A stretch of 13,222 bases of DNA from BM506 sp031581485 (GTDB taxonomy: Bacteria > Desulfobacterota > Desulfobulbia > Desulfobulbales > SURF-16): NCBI GenBank assembly GCA_031581485.1, contig JAVLBA010000064.1:1-13222 (forward strand). Direction: 5' to 3'. Positions 1 to 6,992 of the stretch are shown here, piece by piece. How positions within the stretch are numbered: the first letter of the stretch is position 1; every line of letters begins with the position of its first letter. The notes under the pieces are model-generated. The model searched no databases. It was given only the letters and a program-made list of their open reading frames with translations, and was not told the origin of the DNA. The position numbers were made by a program, and so were the translations under genes.

Positions 1-1
1 C

Positions 2-118
2 GGCAAATCCACCCTCCTTAACCCCAACTGGGTGGAGGATGTGCGAGAAGGCCGCAGCCTTAAACCATTCACATCGGACCAATCTGCTGTGGCCTATACA
101 GAGGAACCCCTGCCCTAG
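2..118 (+). CDS. possible C-terminal end of an upstream gene (partial)
   Basis: From base 2 one frame stays open for 38 codons and ends at TAG (116-118). It has no start in the window because its 5' part lies outside. The last visible residues are AVAYTEEPLP. Codon use is ordinary and the stretch reads like protein, but it is too short for a family assignment and I do not recognise it. If real, this gene lies upstream of eno on the same strand, separated from it by a palindromic repeat. It could also be a chance open frame. Confidence 0.35.
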   Translation, partial: GKSTLLNPNWVEDVREGRSLKPFTSDQSAVAYTEEPLP

Positions 119-143
119 GAAGCCTGCCTGGTCAAACTGCAAA

Positions 144-205
144 TTCACCACAAAGACACAGAGAAATCACAAAAAAACTTTGTGTCTTTGTGCCTTTGTG
201 GTGAA
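144..205. repeat. CACAAAG-type palindromic repeat, copy 1
   Basis: The left arm starts TTCACCACAAA (144-154) and the right arm ends TTTGTGGTGAA (195-205), an exact 11-bp inverted match. The inner parts are imperfect: GACACAGAGA on the left, and on the right the complement of GGCACAAAGACACAAAG, which carries about 8 extra bases. The middle is A-rich. RNA of this stretch would form a long hairpin between the upstream gene and eno. Repeats with this word (accacaaagacacaaag) recur in many bacterial genomes and give false peptides such as LCLCAFVV. A second copy lies at 5527-5673. Confidence 0.75.
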
Positions 206-253
206 AAAAAAATATTCCCAGCCATTCTTAAATCCCACCAAAAAGGAACACCC

Positions 254-1522
254 ATGAATGACATTATTGCCGACATTACCGCTCTGGAGATTCTCGACTC
301 CCGGGGCTTTCCCACGGTTCAGGTCTCCATCACCCTGGAAAACGGCATGCAGGCCACGGCCTCGGTGCCCTCCGGCGCCAGCACCGGCGAGAACGAGGCC
401 CTGGAGCTGCGCGATGGCGACATGCGGCGTTATGGCGGCAAGGGTGTGCTGAAGGCCATTGCCAATGTGGAGGAGCAGATTGCCCCGGAGATCATCGGTC
501 TGGCCGCCCATAGACAGACCGAGATCGACCATATCATGCTGGAGATGGATGGCACCGACAACAAGAGGAACCTGGGCGCCAATGCCGTCCTCGGGGTCTC
601 CATGGCCGTGGCCAAGGCCGCGGCCCTGGCCCACCACCTCCCCCTCTATCAATATCTGGGAGGGGCAGGGGCCCGCCGCATCCCGGTGCCCTGCATGAAT
701 ATCATCAACGGCGGCGAGCATGCCGACAACAGTGTCGACTTCCAGGAATTCATGGCCGTGCCCATGGGCGCCACCACCTTCCGCGAAGGGCTGCGCGCCG
801 TGGCCGAGACCTTCCACGTCCTCAAGGGGCTACTCAACAAGCAGGGCCTGTCCACCGGCATCGGCGACGAAGGGGGTTTTGCCCCCAATCTGCCCAGCAA
901 TGAGGCCGCTATCGAGATCATCCTGGAGGCCATTGAAAAGGCGGGCTACAAGCCGGGCACCGACATCAGCATCGCCCTGGATTCCGCGGCCAGCTCCTTT
1001 TACACAGGCGGCGTCTATGATCTGCATTGGTCCGGCCTGGGCCCGAAAAACACGGCAGAGATGATCGCCATGGCAGAGGAGTGGCTGCAGAAATATCCCA
1101 TCATCTCCTGGGAGGACCCCTTAGACGAAAACGACTGGCAGGGGTTTAGCGAACTTACCCGGCGGCTGGGGGACAAAATCGAGGTGGTGGGGGATGATAT
1201 CTTTGTCACCAACACCCGATACATCGCCCAGGGTATTGCGCAGAAATCCGCCAACTCAGCGCTGATCAAACTCAACCAGATCGGCACGGTGACCGAGACC
1301 ATCGAGGCCTGCCGCATGTGCCGCGATGCGGGCTGGCGCTATTTCATCTCCCACCGTTCCGGGGAGACCACCGACACCTTTCTGGCCGATTTCGCAGTGG
1401 CCATGGATGGCGGCCATCTCAAAACCGGCTCAGCCAGCCGCGGCGAGCGCCTTGCCAAATACAATCGTCTGCTGGAGATTGAAAAAGAACTGGGCGACAC
1501 CGCCCTCTATTACTGGCAGTAA
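254..1522 (+). CDS. eno: enolase (2-phosphoglycerate dehydratase)
   Basis: Interconverts 2-phosphoglycerate and phosphoenolpyruvate in the cytoplasm (glycolysis and gluconeogenesis). The protein has 422 residues, slightly below the usual 425-435. The substrate loop SGASTG is at 40-45. GDEGGFAP (204-211) carries the catalytic Glu206. The Mg ligands are Asp243, Glu287 (SWEDPL) and Asp314 (VGDDIFVTN). The catalytic lysine is Lys339 in LIKLNQIGT, SHRSGET is at 366-372, and Lys390 precedes TGSASRGER. All key residues are present. I chose the ATG at 254 because AAGGA lies 7 bases upstream and the protein begins as enolases do (NDIIADITALEILDSRG). The same frame is open back to 182, but that extension translates the palindromic repeat and is an artefact. 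A terminator-like hairpin follows. Confidence 0.97.
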   Translation: MNDIIADITALEILDSRGFPTVQVSITLENGMQATASVPSGASTGENEALELRDGDMRRYGGKGVLKAIANVEEQIAPEIIGLAAHRQTEIDHIMLEMDGTDNKRNLGANAVLGVSMAVAKAAALAHHLPLYQYLGGAGARRIPVPCMNIINGGEHADNSVDFQEFMAVPMGATTFREGLRAVAETFHVLKGLLNKQGLSTGIGDEGGFAPNLPSNEAAIEIILEAIEKAGYKPGTDISIALDSAASSFYTGGVYDLHWSGLGPKNTAEMIAMAEEWLQKYPIISWEDPLDENDWQGFSELTRRLGDKIEVVGDDIFVTNTRYIAQGIAQKSANSALIKLNQIGTVTETIEACRMCRDAGWRYFISHRSGETTDTFLADFAVAMDGGHLKTGSASRGERLAKYNRLLEIEKELGDTALYYWQ

Positions 1523-1538
1523 AAAACAGCACCACCAG

Positions 1539-1579
1539 AAAGGCCCGGGCCACGGCCTCAATGCCGCGGCCCGGCCTTT
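1539..1579. terminator. GC-rich hairpin between eno and the GGDEF remnant (possible terminator)
   Basis: AAAGGCCCGGGCCACGGC (1539-1556) pairs with GCCGCGGCCCGGCCTTT (1563-1579) across a 6-base loop, with one bulge and one mismatch. It starts 16 bases after the eno stop. On the plus strand no T-run follows directly. On the minus strand a run of six T (1521-1526 region) follows after about 12 bases. It may serve both converging transcripts, but it is not a textbook intrinsic terminator. Confidence 0.4.
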
Positions 1580-1606
1580 GAAGACGCCATTACCCCTTTT
1601 GCCCCA

Positions 1607-1744
1607 TCAGGCCACCACCACCCGGTTACGCCCCTGCCCTTTGGCGCGATAGAGGGCCTTGTCCGCCTGGCTGATCATACTCTCCTGACTCTTGACCAGC
1701 TCCGCATCATAGACGCTCACCCCGAGACGGATGGTTACCCCCGC
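1607..1744 (-). pseudogene. remnant of a diguanylate cyclase (C-terminal end of a GGDEF domain)
   Basis: About 45 residues ending at TGA (1607-1609) match only the last part of a GGDEF domain: AGVTIRLGVSVYD, then SQADKALYRAKGQGRNRVVVA. These are the conserved TISxGV strand and the ADxALYxAKxxGRNRV helix. The GG(D/E)EF active site, the DxLTxxxNRR start and any sensor domain are missing. The frame stays open upstream only into unrelated sequence that runs into the end of fumC, so this is a truncated leftover. It differs in sequence from the intact cyclase at 3333-4550 and is not a copy of its end. No start or ribosome site suggests expression. Confidence 0.7.
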
Positions 1745-1799
1745 CGCAACTCCTATTACCACCGAGCCCGACCTCCAGGAACCATGGCTATACAGAGGG

Positions 1800-3173
1800 T
1801 TAGGCATTGCCATCTGCCAAGCGGGCCGGATCGAGCAGCGCCTCCAGCTCCTCTCTTGAGAGGCCGCTCTTCTCCAGGGCCACCTCCAGGATGGGCCGCT
1901 TCTCGGCCATGGCCTGCTTGGCGATCTCCGCCGCCGCCATATAGCCTATTTTGGCGTTTAAGGCCGTCACCAGGATGGGATTGCGGCGCACAAAGGCGCC
2001 GCACACCTCCTCGTTCACCGTCATACCGGCCACGGCCTTGTCTGCCAGGTCCCGGGCGCTGTTGCTGAGCAACTCCATGGCCTGGATGAGGTTATGGGCC
2101 GCCACCGGCAGCATGGTATTGAGCTGGAAAGTGCCGCCCTGGCCGGCCAGGGCAATGACCTGGTCATTGCCCATGATCTGGGCACAGGCCATGAGCACCG
2201 CCTCCGGAATCACCGGATTGACCTTGGCCGGCATGATGCTTGAGCCGGGCTGCAGCGCCGGCAGGGCGATCTCCCCAAGGCCTGCGCCCGGGCCGGAGTT
2301 CATCCAGCGCAGATCATTGCTGATCTTCATCAGCACCACGGCCGCCGCCCGCAGGTGGCCTGAGGCCTCGACAACCGTATCCAGCAGGCTCAAGCCCTTA
2401 TAGAAATTGGCAGCCACGGTACACTCCAGGCCGGTCATCTCCTTGATCAGGCGGCCGGCCCGGGCCGGAAAATCAGGGTGGCAATTGACGCCGCTGCCCA
2501 CGGCCGTACCGCCCAAGGGCAGGCGCTGCAGGCGAGGCAGAACCGAGCTGAAACGCTCCAGACACTCATCCAGCCCGGCGGCCCAGGCCTCAAGCTCGGC
2601 CGCCATACGGATGGGCAGGGCGTCCATCAGGTGGGTGCGGCCGGTCTTGATGACATGGCCATACTCCCGGGCCCGGTCGCGGATGATCTTGGCCAGATGG
2701 GCCACCGCGGGCATCACCTCCTCCTTGATGCCAAGGGCAGCCGCCACATAAAGGGCGGTGGGGATGACATCATTGCTGCTCTGGCCCATATTGACCTGGT
2801 CGTTGGCAGAGAGCGTCACCCCCCGGCGGCCGGCCAGACCGACAATCACCTCATTGATATTCATATGGGTACTGGTGGCGGAGCCGGTCTGAAACACCGA
2901 CACCGGGAAGTGGGCAAGATGTCTGCCGTCGCGGATTTCCTGGGCAGCCGCCGCAATGGCCCTTCCCTCCTCCCGGCCCAGCAGACCGAGCTCCATGTTG
3001 GCCTCGGCGGCCGCCTTTTTTATCACACCCAGGGCCCTGATAAAGGCCGGGGGCATGGCCAGGGAACTGATGCTGAAATTATGCACGGCCCGCTGGGTCT
3101 GGGCGCCGAACAGGGCGTCCGCCGGCACCTGCACCTCGCCCATGCTGTCTCGTTCAGTTCGATAATCCTGCAT
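1800..3173 (-). CDS. fumC: class II fumarase/aspartase-superfamily lyase, probably fumarate hydratase
   Basis: Probably interconverts fumarate and L-malate (TCA cycle). The protein has 457 residues, usual for FumC. It begins MQDYRTERDSMGEVQVPA, a typical FumC start. Other motifs are QTGSATSTHMNINE, QSSNDVIPTA, GRTHLMDALP (the catalytic-site His, where aspartases usually have GRTQ) and the superfamily signature GSSIMPAKVNP. The GRTH and SSND versions favour fumarase. MPAKVNPVIPE, rather than MPGKVNP, is also common in aspartases, so aspartate ammonia-lyase is the main alternative. LSANDQVN replaces HPNDDVN, so the allosteric-site His of E. coli FumC is absent. The ATG at 3173 follows a strong GGGAGGAAGG site; the frame stays open to 3272 without a better start. 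A TATACT-like -10 lies at 3258-3263. The next gene, at 3333, is divergent. Confidence 0.85.
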   Translation of the reverse strand: MQDYRTERDSMGEVQVPADALFGAQTQRAVHNFSISSLAMPPAFIRALGVIKKAAAEANMELGLLGREEGRAIAAAAQEIRDGRHLAHFPVSVFQTGSATSTHMNINEVIVGLAGRRGVTLSANDQVNMGQSSNDVIPTALYVAAALGIKEEVMPAVAHLAKIIRDRAREYGHVIKTGRTHLMDALPIRMAAELEAWAAGLDECLERFSSVLPRLQRLPLGGTAVGSGVNCHPDFPARAGRLIKEMTGLECTVAANFYKGLSLLDTVVEASGHLRAAAVVLMKISNDLRWMNSGPGAGLGEIALPALQPGSSIMPAKVNPVIPEAVLMACAQIMGNDQVIALAGQGGTFQLNTMLPVAAHNLIQAMELLSNSARDLADKAVAGMTVNEEVCGAFVRRNPILVTALNAKIGYMAAAEIAKQAMAEKRPILEVALEKSGLSREELEALLDPARLADGNA

Positions 3174-3332
3174 CACCCTTCCTCCCTTTTTAATCCATCT
3201 CCCGTCCAGGCAGCCCGCCCTTTGCCTTTTCGCCCTTGCCCAATCTCCGGCCCGGGGAGTATAGGTACACATGCCCTCTCACAGCACTCCCCTTTTTATC
3301 CGTATTCTTAGATAAATGAAGGCGCTACGCCA

Positions 3333-4550
3333 ATGAAAATTAAAAAAAATATTCTTGTCACCAGCATCATCTGGCTTCTTTTGATCTCCGCATCCCTCTC
3401 CTGGAATTATCACCATGTCCGCCAGGAGCAGAAAGAAATCGCCCTCCAGACCGCCCGCAGCTTTTTCCAGCAGATCGTCATCACCCGCACATGGAATGCC
3501 CGTCATGGCGGCCTCTATGCCCCGGTGAGCCAGACAACCCAGCCCAACCCCTATCTCCCCACGCCCAGGCGTGATATCGCCGTGGACGATGATCTTTCCC
3601 TCACCATGATAAATCCCTCCTTCATGACCAGGCAGATCTCTGAAATTGCCCGAAAAGAGAAGGGGATTCAGTTTCATATTACCAGCCTCCGGCCCATTCG
3701 CCCCGAAAACAGCGCCACCCCTCTGGAAAAGGCCGCCTTGGAGAATTTTGAGAAGAACATTGCTGAGGTTGGTTATTTTATCAAGGAAGAGGGTCAGGCC
3801 CGTTTTTTCTATATGGCGCCGCTCTACACGGAAAAATCGTGCCTGCCATGTCACGCCAAACAGGGATATGCAGAGGGGGATATTCGAGGCGGCATCAGCG
3901 TTACCCTCCCCTTTATCAGGCCCACCTCTGTCACCTCTCTGATCTTGGGCCACCTGGCCATTGCCCTGGCCGGACTCATGGGCATCGCCTTCGCAGGCCT
4001 GCGCCTCAACCGGGCCTATCAAATCATACAAAGACAGGTGGTGTTTGATGCCCTCACCGGCATTCCCAACCGCCGCAGTTTTTCCGAAAGCATCCTGCGG
4101 GAATTCAAGCGCAGCCGTCGCACCAAGGCACCACTTTCCCTTATTCTCTGCGACATCGACAACTTCAAGGCCTTTAACGACACCTACGGTCATATAAGCG
4201 GCGATCTCTGCCTCCAAAAAGTGGCCCTGGCCATCGACAAGACACTCCAACGCCCCGGCGACTTCTGTGCCCGCTACGGAGGAGAAGAGTTTGTCATTAT
4301 TCTCGCCGGAACGCCGCTGGCCGGTGCCATGCAGGTTGCCGAAAGAATACGAAAAAACATTGTCGATCTGGCAATTCCCCACGCCGGCTCCCTGCCCCTG
4401 CAACTCATCACCATCAGTCTGGGTGTGGCAACCTCGGAAGACACCGCGCTCATCTCCCACGAAGATCTGATCCACCTGGCGGACAAGGCCCTCTACCAAG
4501 CCAAGGATAAAGGCAAAAATCAGGTTGAGGCCTTTACGGAAATTGAATAA
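3333..4550 (+). CDS. membrane diguanylate cyclase with periplasmic c-type heme sensor (Tll0287-like/DUF3365 + GGDEF)
   Basis: Makes cyclic di-GMP from two GTP in response to a periplasmic signal. Layout (405 residues): membrane segment about 7-23; periplasmic sensor about 30-200 with Tll0287/DUF3365 features (TRTWNARHGGLYAPV, NPYLPTP, LTMINPSFMTRQ) and a single CxxCH heme-attachment motif (SCLPCHAK, Cys170-His174); second membrane segment about 201-223; GGDEF domain about 235-405. The domain starts FDALTGIPNRRSF. The active site is GGEEF (316-320). RPGD (307-310), five residues upstream, is an intact product-inhibition site. It ends ADKALYQAKDKGKNQV. All catalytic motifs are intact. Such heme domains sense redox state or gaseous ligands, which is inference here. 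The ATG at 3333 has only a weak GAAGG about 11 bases upstream. The ZIP gene follows after 60 bases and may be co-transcribed. Confidence 0.9.
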   Translation: MKIKKNILVTSIIWLLLISASLSWNYHHVRQEQKEIALQTARSFFQQIVITRTWNARHGGLYAPVSQTTQPNPYLPTPRRDIAVDDDLSLTMINPSFMTRQISEIARKEKGIQFHITSLRPIRPENSATPLEKAALENFEKNIAEVGYFIKEEGQARFFYMAPLYTEKSCLPCHAKQGYAEGDIRGGISVTLPFIRPTSVTSLILGHLAIALAGLMGIAFAGLRLNRAYQIIQRQVVFDALTGIPNRRSFSESILREFKRSRRTKAPLSLILCDIDNFKAFNDTYGHISGDLCLQKVALAIDKTLQRPGDFCARYGGEEFVIILAGTPLAGAMQVAERIRKNIVDLAIPHAGSLPLQLITISLGVATSEDTALISHEDLIHLADKALYQAKDKGKNQVEAFTEIE

Positions 4551-4610
4551 GCTGGACCCTGACCTCTCCTCTCTCACAGCCTGCCCCTCCCTCTACCCAA
4601 AAAATAGCTC

Positions 4611-5429
4611 ATGATGCTTACCTGGTTCACAACCCTCTCCCCCATCTGGCAGGCCCTTATCGCCACCTGTTTCACCTGGCTTTTCACTGCCTTGGGGGCG
4701 TCGGTGGTCTTTTTCTTCAAGGAGATTAACCGCAAGGTCCTGGACGCCATGCTGGGCTTTGCCGCCGGGGTGATGATTGCCGCCAGTTTCTGGTCGTTGC
4801 TGGCACCGGCCATTGTCATGGTGGAGGAAGCAGGGGGCATCAAATGGCTGCCGCCCCTCATCGGCTTTCTCAGCGGCGGCATCTTTCTCTGGGCCGTGGA
4901 CAAGATTCTCCCCCATCTCCATCCCGGCTTTCCGGCCCATGAGGCCGAGGGCGTCAAGACCAGCTGGCAGCGCAGTGTGCTTTTGGTCCTGGCCATCACC
5001 CTCCACAACATCCCGGAGGGGCTGGCCATAGGGGTGGCCTTTGGCGCCGTGGCCTCGGACCTCTCCTCCACGGCCACCCTGGGCGGCGCCATCGCCCTGG
5101 CCCTGGGCATCGGTATTCAGAATTTCCCGGAAGGGGCGGCGGTCTCCGTTCCCCTGCGCCGGGAAGGGATGTCCAGGAGAAAGAGTTTCATGTACGGCCA
5201 GTTTTCCGGGCTGGTGGAACCCATAGCCGGTGTGCTGGGCGTGGTGGCGGTCCTTCTCATGCAGCCCCTGCTGCCCTATGCCCTCTCCTTTGCGGCCGGC
5301 GCCATGATCTATGTGGTGGCCGAGGAGCTCATCCCCGAATCCCAGGCCGAAAAGCACTCCGACGTGGCCACCATCGGCCTCATGGTGGGTTTTGCGGTGA
5401 TGATGACCCTAGACGTGGCCCTGGGCTAA
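4611..5429 (+). CDS. ZIP-family divalent metal transporter (GufA-like)
   Basis: Inner-membrane transporter for Zn2+ or other divalent metals. The 272 residues form about eight hydrophobic segments. The two metal-binding helices carry LHNIPEGLAIG (131-141) and IQNFPEGAAVSVP (169-181), the ZIP signatures. EP (203-204) and AEELIPES (237-244) are further conserved acidic positions. The short histidine-bearing stretch PHLHPGFPAH (101-110) is the usual metal-rich loop before helix 4. This is the compact GufA/ZupT-like bacterial form. The start is ATG 4611 or the adjacent ATG 4614; no good ribosome site is visible. The true metal cannot be read from sequence; zinc or iron is likely. Confidence 0.92.
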   Translation: MMLTWFTTLSPIWQALIATCFTWLFTALGASVVFFFKEINRKVLDAMLGFAAGVMIAASFWSLLAPAIVMVEEAGGIKWLPPLIGFLSGGIFLWAVDKILPHLHPGFPAHEAEGVKTSWQRSVLLVLAITLHNIPEGLAIGVAFGAVASDLSSTATLGGAIALALGIGIQNFPEGAAVSVPLRREGMSRRKSFMYGQFSGLVEPIAGVLGVVAVLLMQPLLPYALSFAAGAMIYVVAEELIPESQAEKHSDVATIGLMVGFAVMMTLDVALG

Positions 5430-5526
5430 CCCCCCTTTCTTTTCTTCCCCACCTAAAACAGAGCCCAGATTTTACGTGGTATTTGTTGCCGATGGTGCAG
5501 GGACTAGTGCAGTGTATCACTTAAAG

Positions 5527-5673
5527 TTTCGTATATTTATGCAACTATGCCTTTAACCACAAAGGCATTCTTTTTAATACCCCCTTGAGGGGTACAAAAA
5601 CACGAAGAGCTTCTTGTTTTTATGTTTTTCTTTGTGCCTTCGTGTCTTTGTGGTTCGTATGCAATAACGAAAT
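5527..5673. repeat. CACAAAG-type palindromic element, copy 2, with longer imperfect terminal inverted repeats
   Basis: The inner arms AACCACAAAG (5555-5564) and CTTTGTGGTT (5646-5655) are exact inverted copies. The right inner arm continues as TTTGTGCCTTCGTGT, the same word as in copy 1. Outside these, TTTCGTATATTTATGCAA (from 5527) resembles the complement of the sequence at 5655-5673, so the paired region may extend to about 147 bp. A perfect small hairpin, TACCCC-CTTGA-GGGGTA (5578-5594), sits inside. No coding capacity was seen. It has the look of a non-autonomous palindromic element. The rest of the 5430-5703 gap holds nothing else I can identify. Confidence 0.65.
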
Positions 5674-5703
5674 TCTACACGTACATTTACGTTTTACGGA
5701 GTA

Positions 5704-6426
5704 CTAGAGCATCCGGCAAAAGGAGGCGAACATCCGGCTGAATTGGCGGGCAAGCCGTGACTGCTGGCAGGCGAGCCCGGCCAGGAGCTGCTTCTTGGCC
5801 GGGGGGGCGGGGGAGAGGGAGCTGAGCCACTTTTGGTCCTGGTCATACCAGGCGGCAACATCCTCCAGGTGGGAGGCATGGTTGTCAAACTGCAGGCCGA
5901 CCAGGTGCGGCCGTCCTTTCATGCTGAAGGCCTCCACCTGGCACTCCCGGGAGGTGGCCAGGATGTGAAAATGAGGGGGGAGCGGCGGGATAACGGCCTG
6001 TTCGTGCCATTTGAAGGTGGGAAAGGGGGAGTTGATCCCCTCAAACAGAGGGTGGCGGCGACCATGAGCGGTGAGAAAGGCCTGAGAAAACCCCACCGAG
6101 GAACAGAAGTTGGGACCCACCTGGGCCCCCAGGGCGTCGGCCAGAAGCTGGTGCCCCAGGCAGATGCCCAGACAGGGTTTGTTGGCTGCCAGGATTTCCT
6201 GGAGGCTTTGTTTTTCAAGGGCCAGAAAGGGATAGCGTTCTTCCTCATGGAGATGGGGGCTGCCGCCCAGAAGCACAAAGCCGTTATAGGCCTCTGGGTC
6301 CGGGAAAAGACCCTCCCAGGCCTTGATGATACAAAGATGTATCTTGTTTTGGCGGGCGGCTTGGAGCAAAAAACGGCCCGGCCCTTCCCCGGGGCTGTGT
6401 TGGAAAAGTGCCAGTTTCTTCATCAT
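5704..6426 (-). CDS. class I glutamine-amidotransferase-like protein under a sigma-54 promoter
   Basis: A 240-residue single-domain protein of the class I GATase fold (GMP-synthase-GATase-like). VLLGGSPHLHEEERYP (51-66) is the oxyanion region. Cys89 in PCLGICLGHQLLADALG is the nucleophile elbow. KWHEQAV (139-145) matches the usual WHxD/xxV stretch. The closing motif, normally QFHPE with catalytic His and Glu, reads GLQFDNHASH (177-186), so the standard His and Glu are replaced by Asp181 and His183. Activity on glutamine is therefore uncertain, and no partner synthase gene is adjacent. I chose ATG 6426 (or 6423) because AAGG lies 8 bases upstream; upstream codons to 6507 run through the promoter and do not resemble the family. 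A sigma-54 site at 6466-6481 would give a leader of about 30 nt. The substrate is unknown. Confidence 0.85.
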   Translation of the reverse strand: MMKKLALFQHSPGEGPGRFLLQAARQNKIHLCIIKAWEGLFPDPEAYNGFVLLGGSPHLHEEERYPFLALEKQSLQEILAANKPCLGICLGHQLLADALGAQVGPNFCSSVGFSQAFLTAHGRRHPLFEGINSPFPTFKWHEQAVIPPLPPHFHILATSRECQVEAFSMKGRPHLVGLQFDNHASHLEDVAAWYDQDQKWLSSLSPAPPAKKQLLAGLACQQSRLARQFSRMFASFCRML

Positions 6427-6465
6427 GATATGCGCCTTGGAAAAAATTCTGTTTAGCCAGGGAAA

Positions 6466-6481
6466 TGCCATAAGCGTGCCA
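6466..6481 (-). promoter_or_regulatory. sigma-54 (-24/-12) promoter of the amidotransferase-like gene
   Basis: Read on the minus strand the site is TGGCACGCTTATGGCA. The -24 half, TGGCACG, is a full match to the consensus. The -12 half, TGGCA, differs from TTGCA by one base. GG and GC are exactly 10 bases apart. The predicted transcription start is near 6455, about 30 bases before ATG 6426. The activator is probably NifA, inferred from the enhancer at 6857-6872, about 410 bases upstream of this start. No closer TGT-N10-ACA was found. Confidence 0.75.
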
Positions 6482-6856
6482 AGGGCGGACAGCATCTTGA
6501 TAAACACGGTAGCAATTCGACATATAGAGATTTATTCCGAGACGGTGGGCCGCCAGCCCTACGGCAAAATGTGACATAAATGCAAGAAGATGAGCTTTTA
6601 TGTTCGCAGATTCATCATGCGCCTGACGGCGGGCAGGATCCAAAAGCTGGAGAAGGGCGTGGTTTGACAGGTGGCGGCAGGCGACGAGCCGGGAGATCTC
6701 TCCCCGAAACTCTTGGATACCGGCCATCTGCTCTCTTTTCCATAACGGCCCTCCTCTCTTTGGATGATGCCTGCTGACAATTTCACGTCCCTCCTTTTCC
6801 GCCTCCCTCAGTCATGGTCCCCACTCCTCTTCCCCTGCGCCACGAATCTACAAATT

Positions 6857-6872
6857 TGTAACCATCCTGACA
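6857..6872. promoter_or_regulatory. NifA-type upstream activator sequence
   Basis: TGTAACCATCCTGACA is a perfect TGT-N10-ACA site, the established NifA enhancer. Its centre is about 155 bases upstream of the predicted nifV start and about 410 bases upstream of the amidotransferase start. It is the only exact match in 6480-6990. The motif is symmetrical, so it could serve both divergent sigma-54 promoters. It overlaps the palindrome TACAAATTTGTA (6849-6860). Confidence 0.75.
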
Positions 6873-6992
6873 GCCATCTGCACGTAAATGTCAGCTGGCC
6901 ATGGCCTGCGGCGGCCTTGATCCAACACCCAACCGGTCCAAAACCTTTTGGGGGCAAAGGATGGCCCTCTTTTTCCTTGCCGAACCACCCCA

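Larger units (their letters stand above)
6427..6992. other. intergenic control region between the amidotransferase-like gene and nifV; no firm gene
   Basis: This stretch separates two divergent genes. It contains the sigma-54 promoter of the amidotransferase-like gene (6466-6481) and the NifA enhancer (6857-6872). Perfect palindromes lie at 6849-6860 (TACAAATTTGTA) and 6938-6951 (CCAAAA-CC-TTTTGG). On the minus strand, ATG 6743 has a strong AGGAGG site 6 bases upstream but opens only 42 codons (MEKRADGRYPRV..., ending 6615). Another minus frame from 6727 reads into the amidotransferase gene; it starts MAGIQEFRGEIS and lacks a ribosome site. Neither resembles a known family. They may be a frameshifted gene remnant or chance. 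Confidence 0.6.

Noticed and set aside
182..253. N-terminal extension of enolase (24 residues from ATG 182)
   Set aside because: It translates the palindromic repeat; the enolase family start and ribosome site are at 254.
167..817. Long open frame on the minus strand opposite eno
   Set aside because: High G+C shadow of the enolase gene; its C-terminal end is the usual false peptide of the CACAAAG repeat.
94..1798. CTATACAGAGG occurring at 94-104 and 1788-1798
   Set aside because: An isolated 11-base match with no extended similarity; probably chance.
3279..4577. 432-codon minus frame opposite the diguanylate cyclase
   Set aside because: Shadow of a gene with clear domains; Gly-rich, low-complexity translation with no family motif.
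6570..6585. TGTGACATAAATGCAA as a second NifA or Crp/Fnr-type site
   Set aside because: No ACA at the required distance and only one half of a TGTGA-N6-TCACA palindrome.
6893..6908. TGGCCATGGCCTGCG as another sigma-54 site
   Set aside because: GG-to-GC spacing is 9 rather than 10, so it does not fit the strict -24/-12 geometry.
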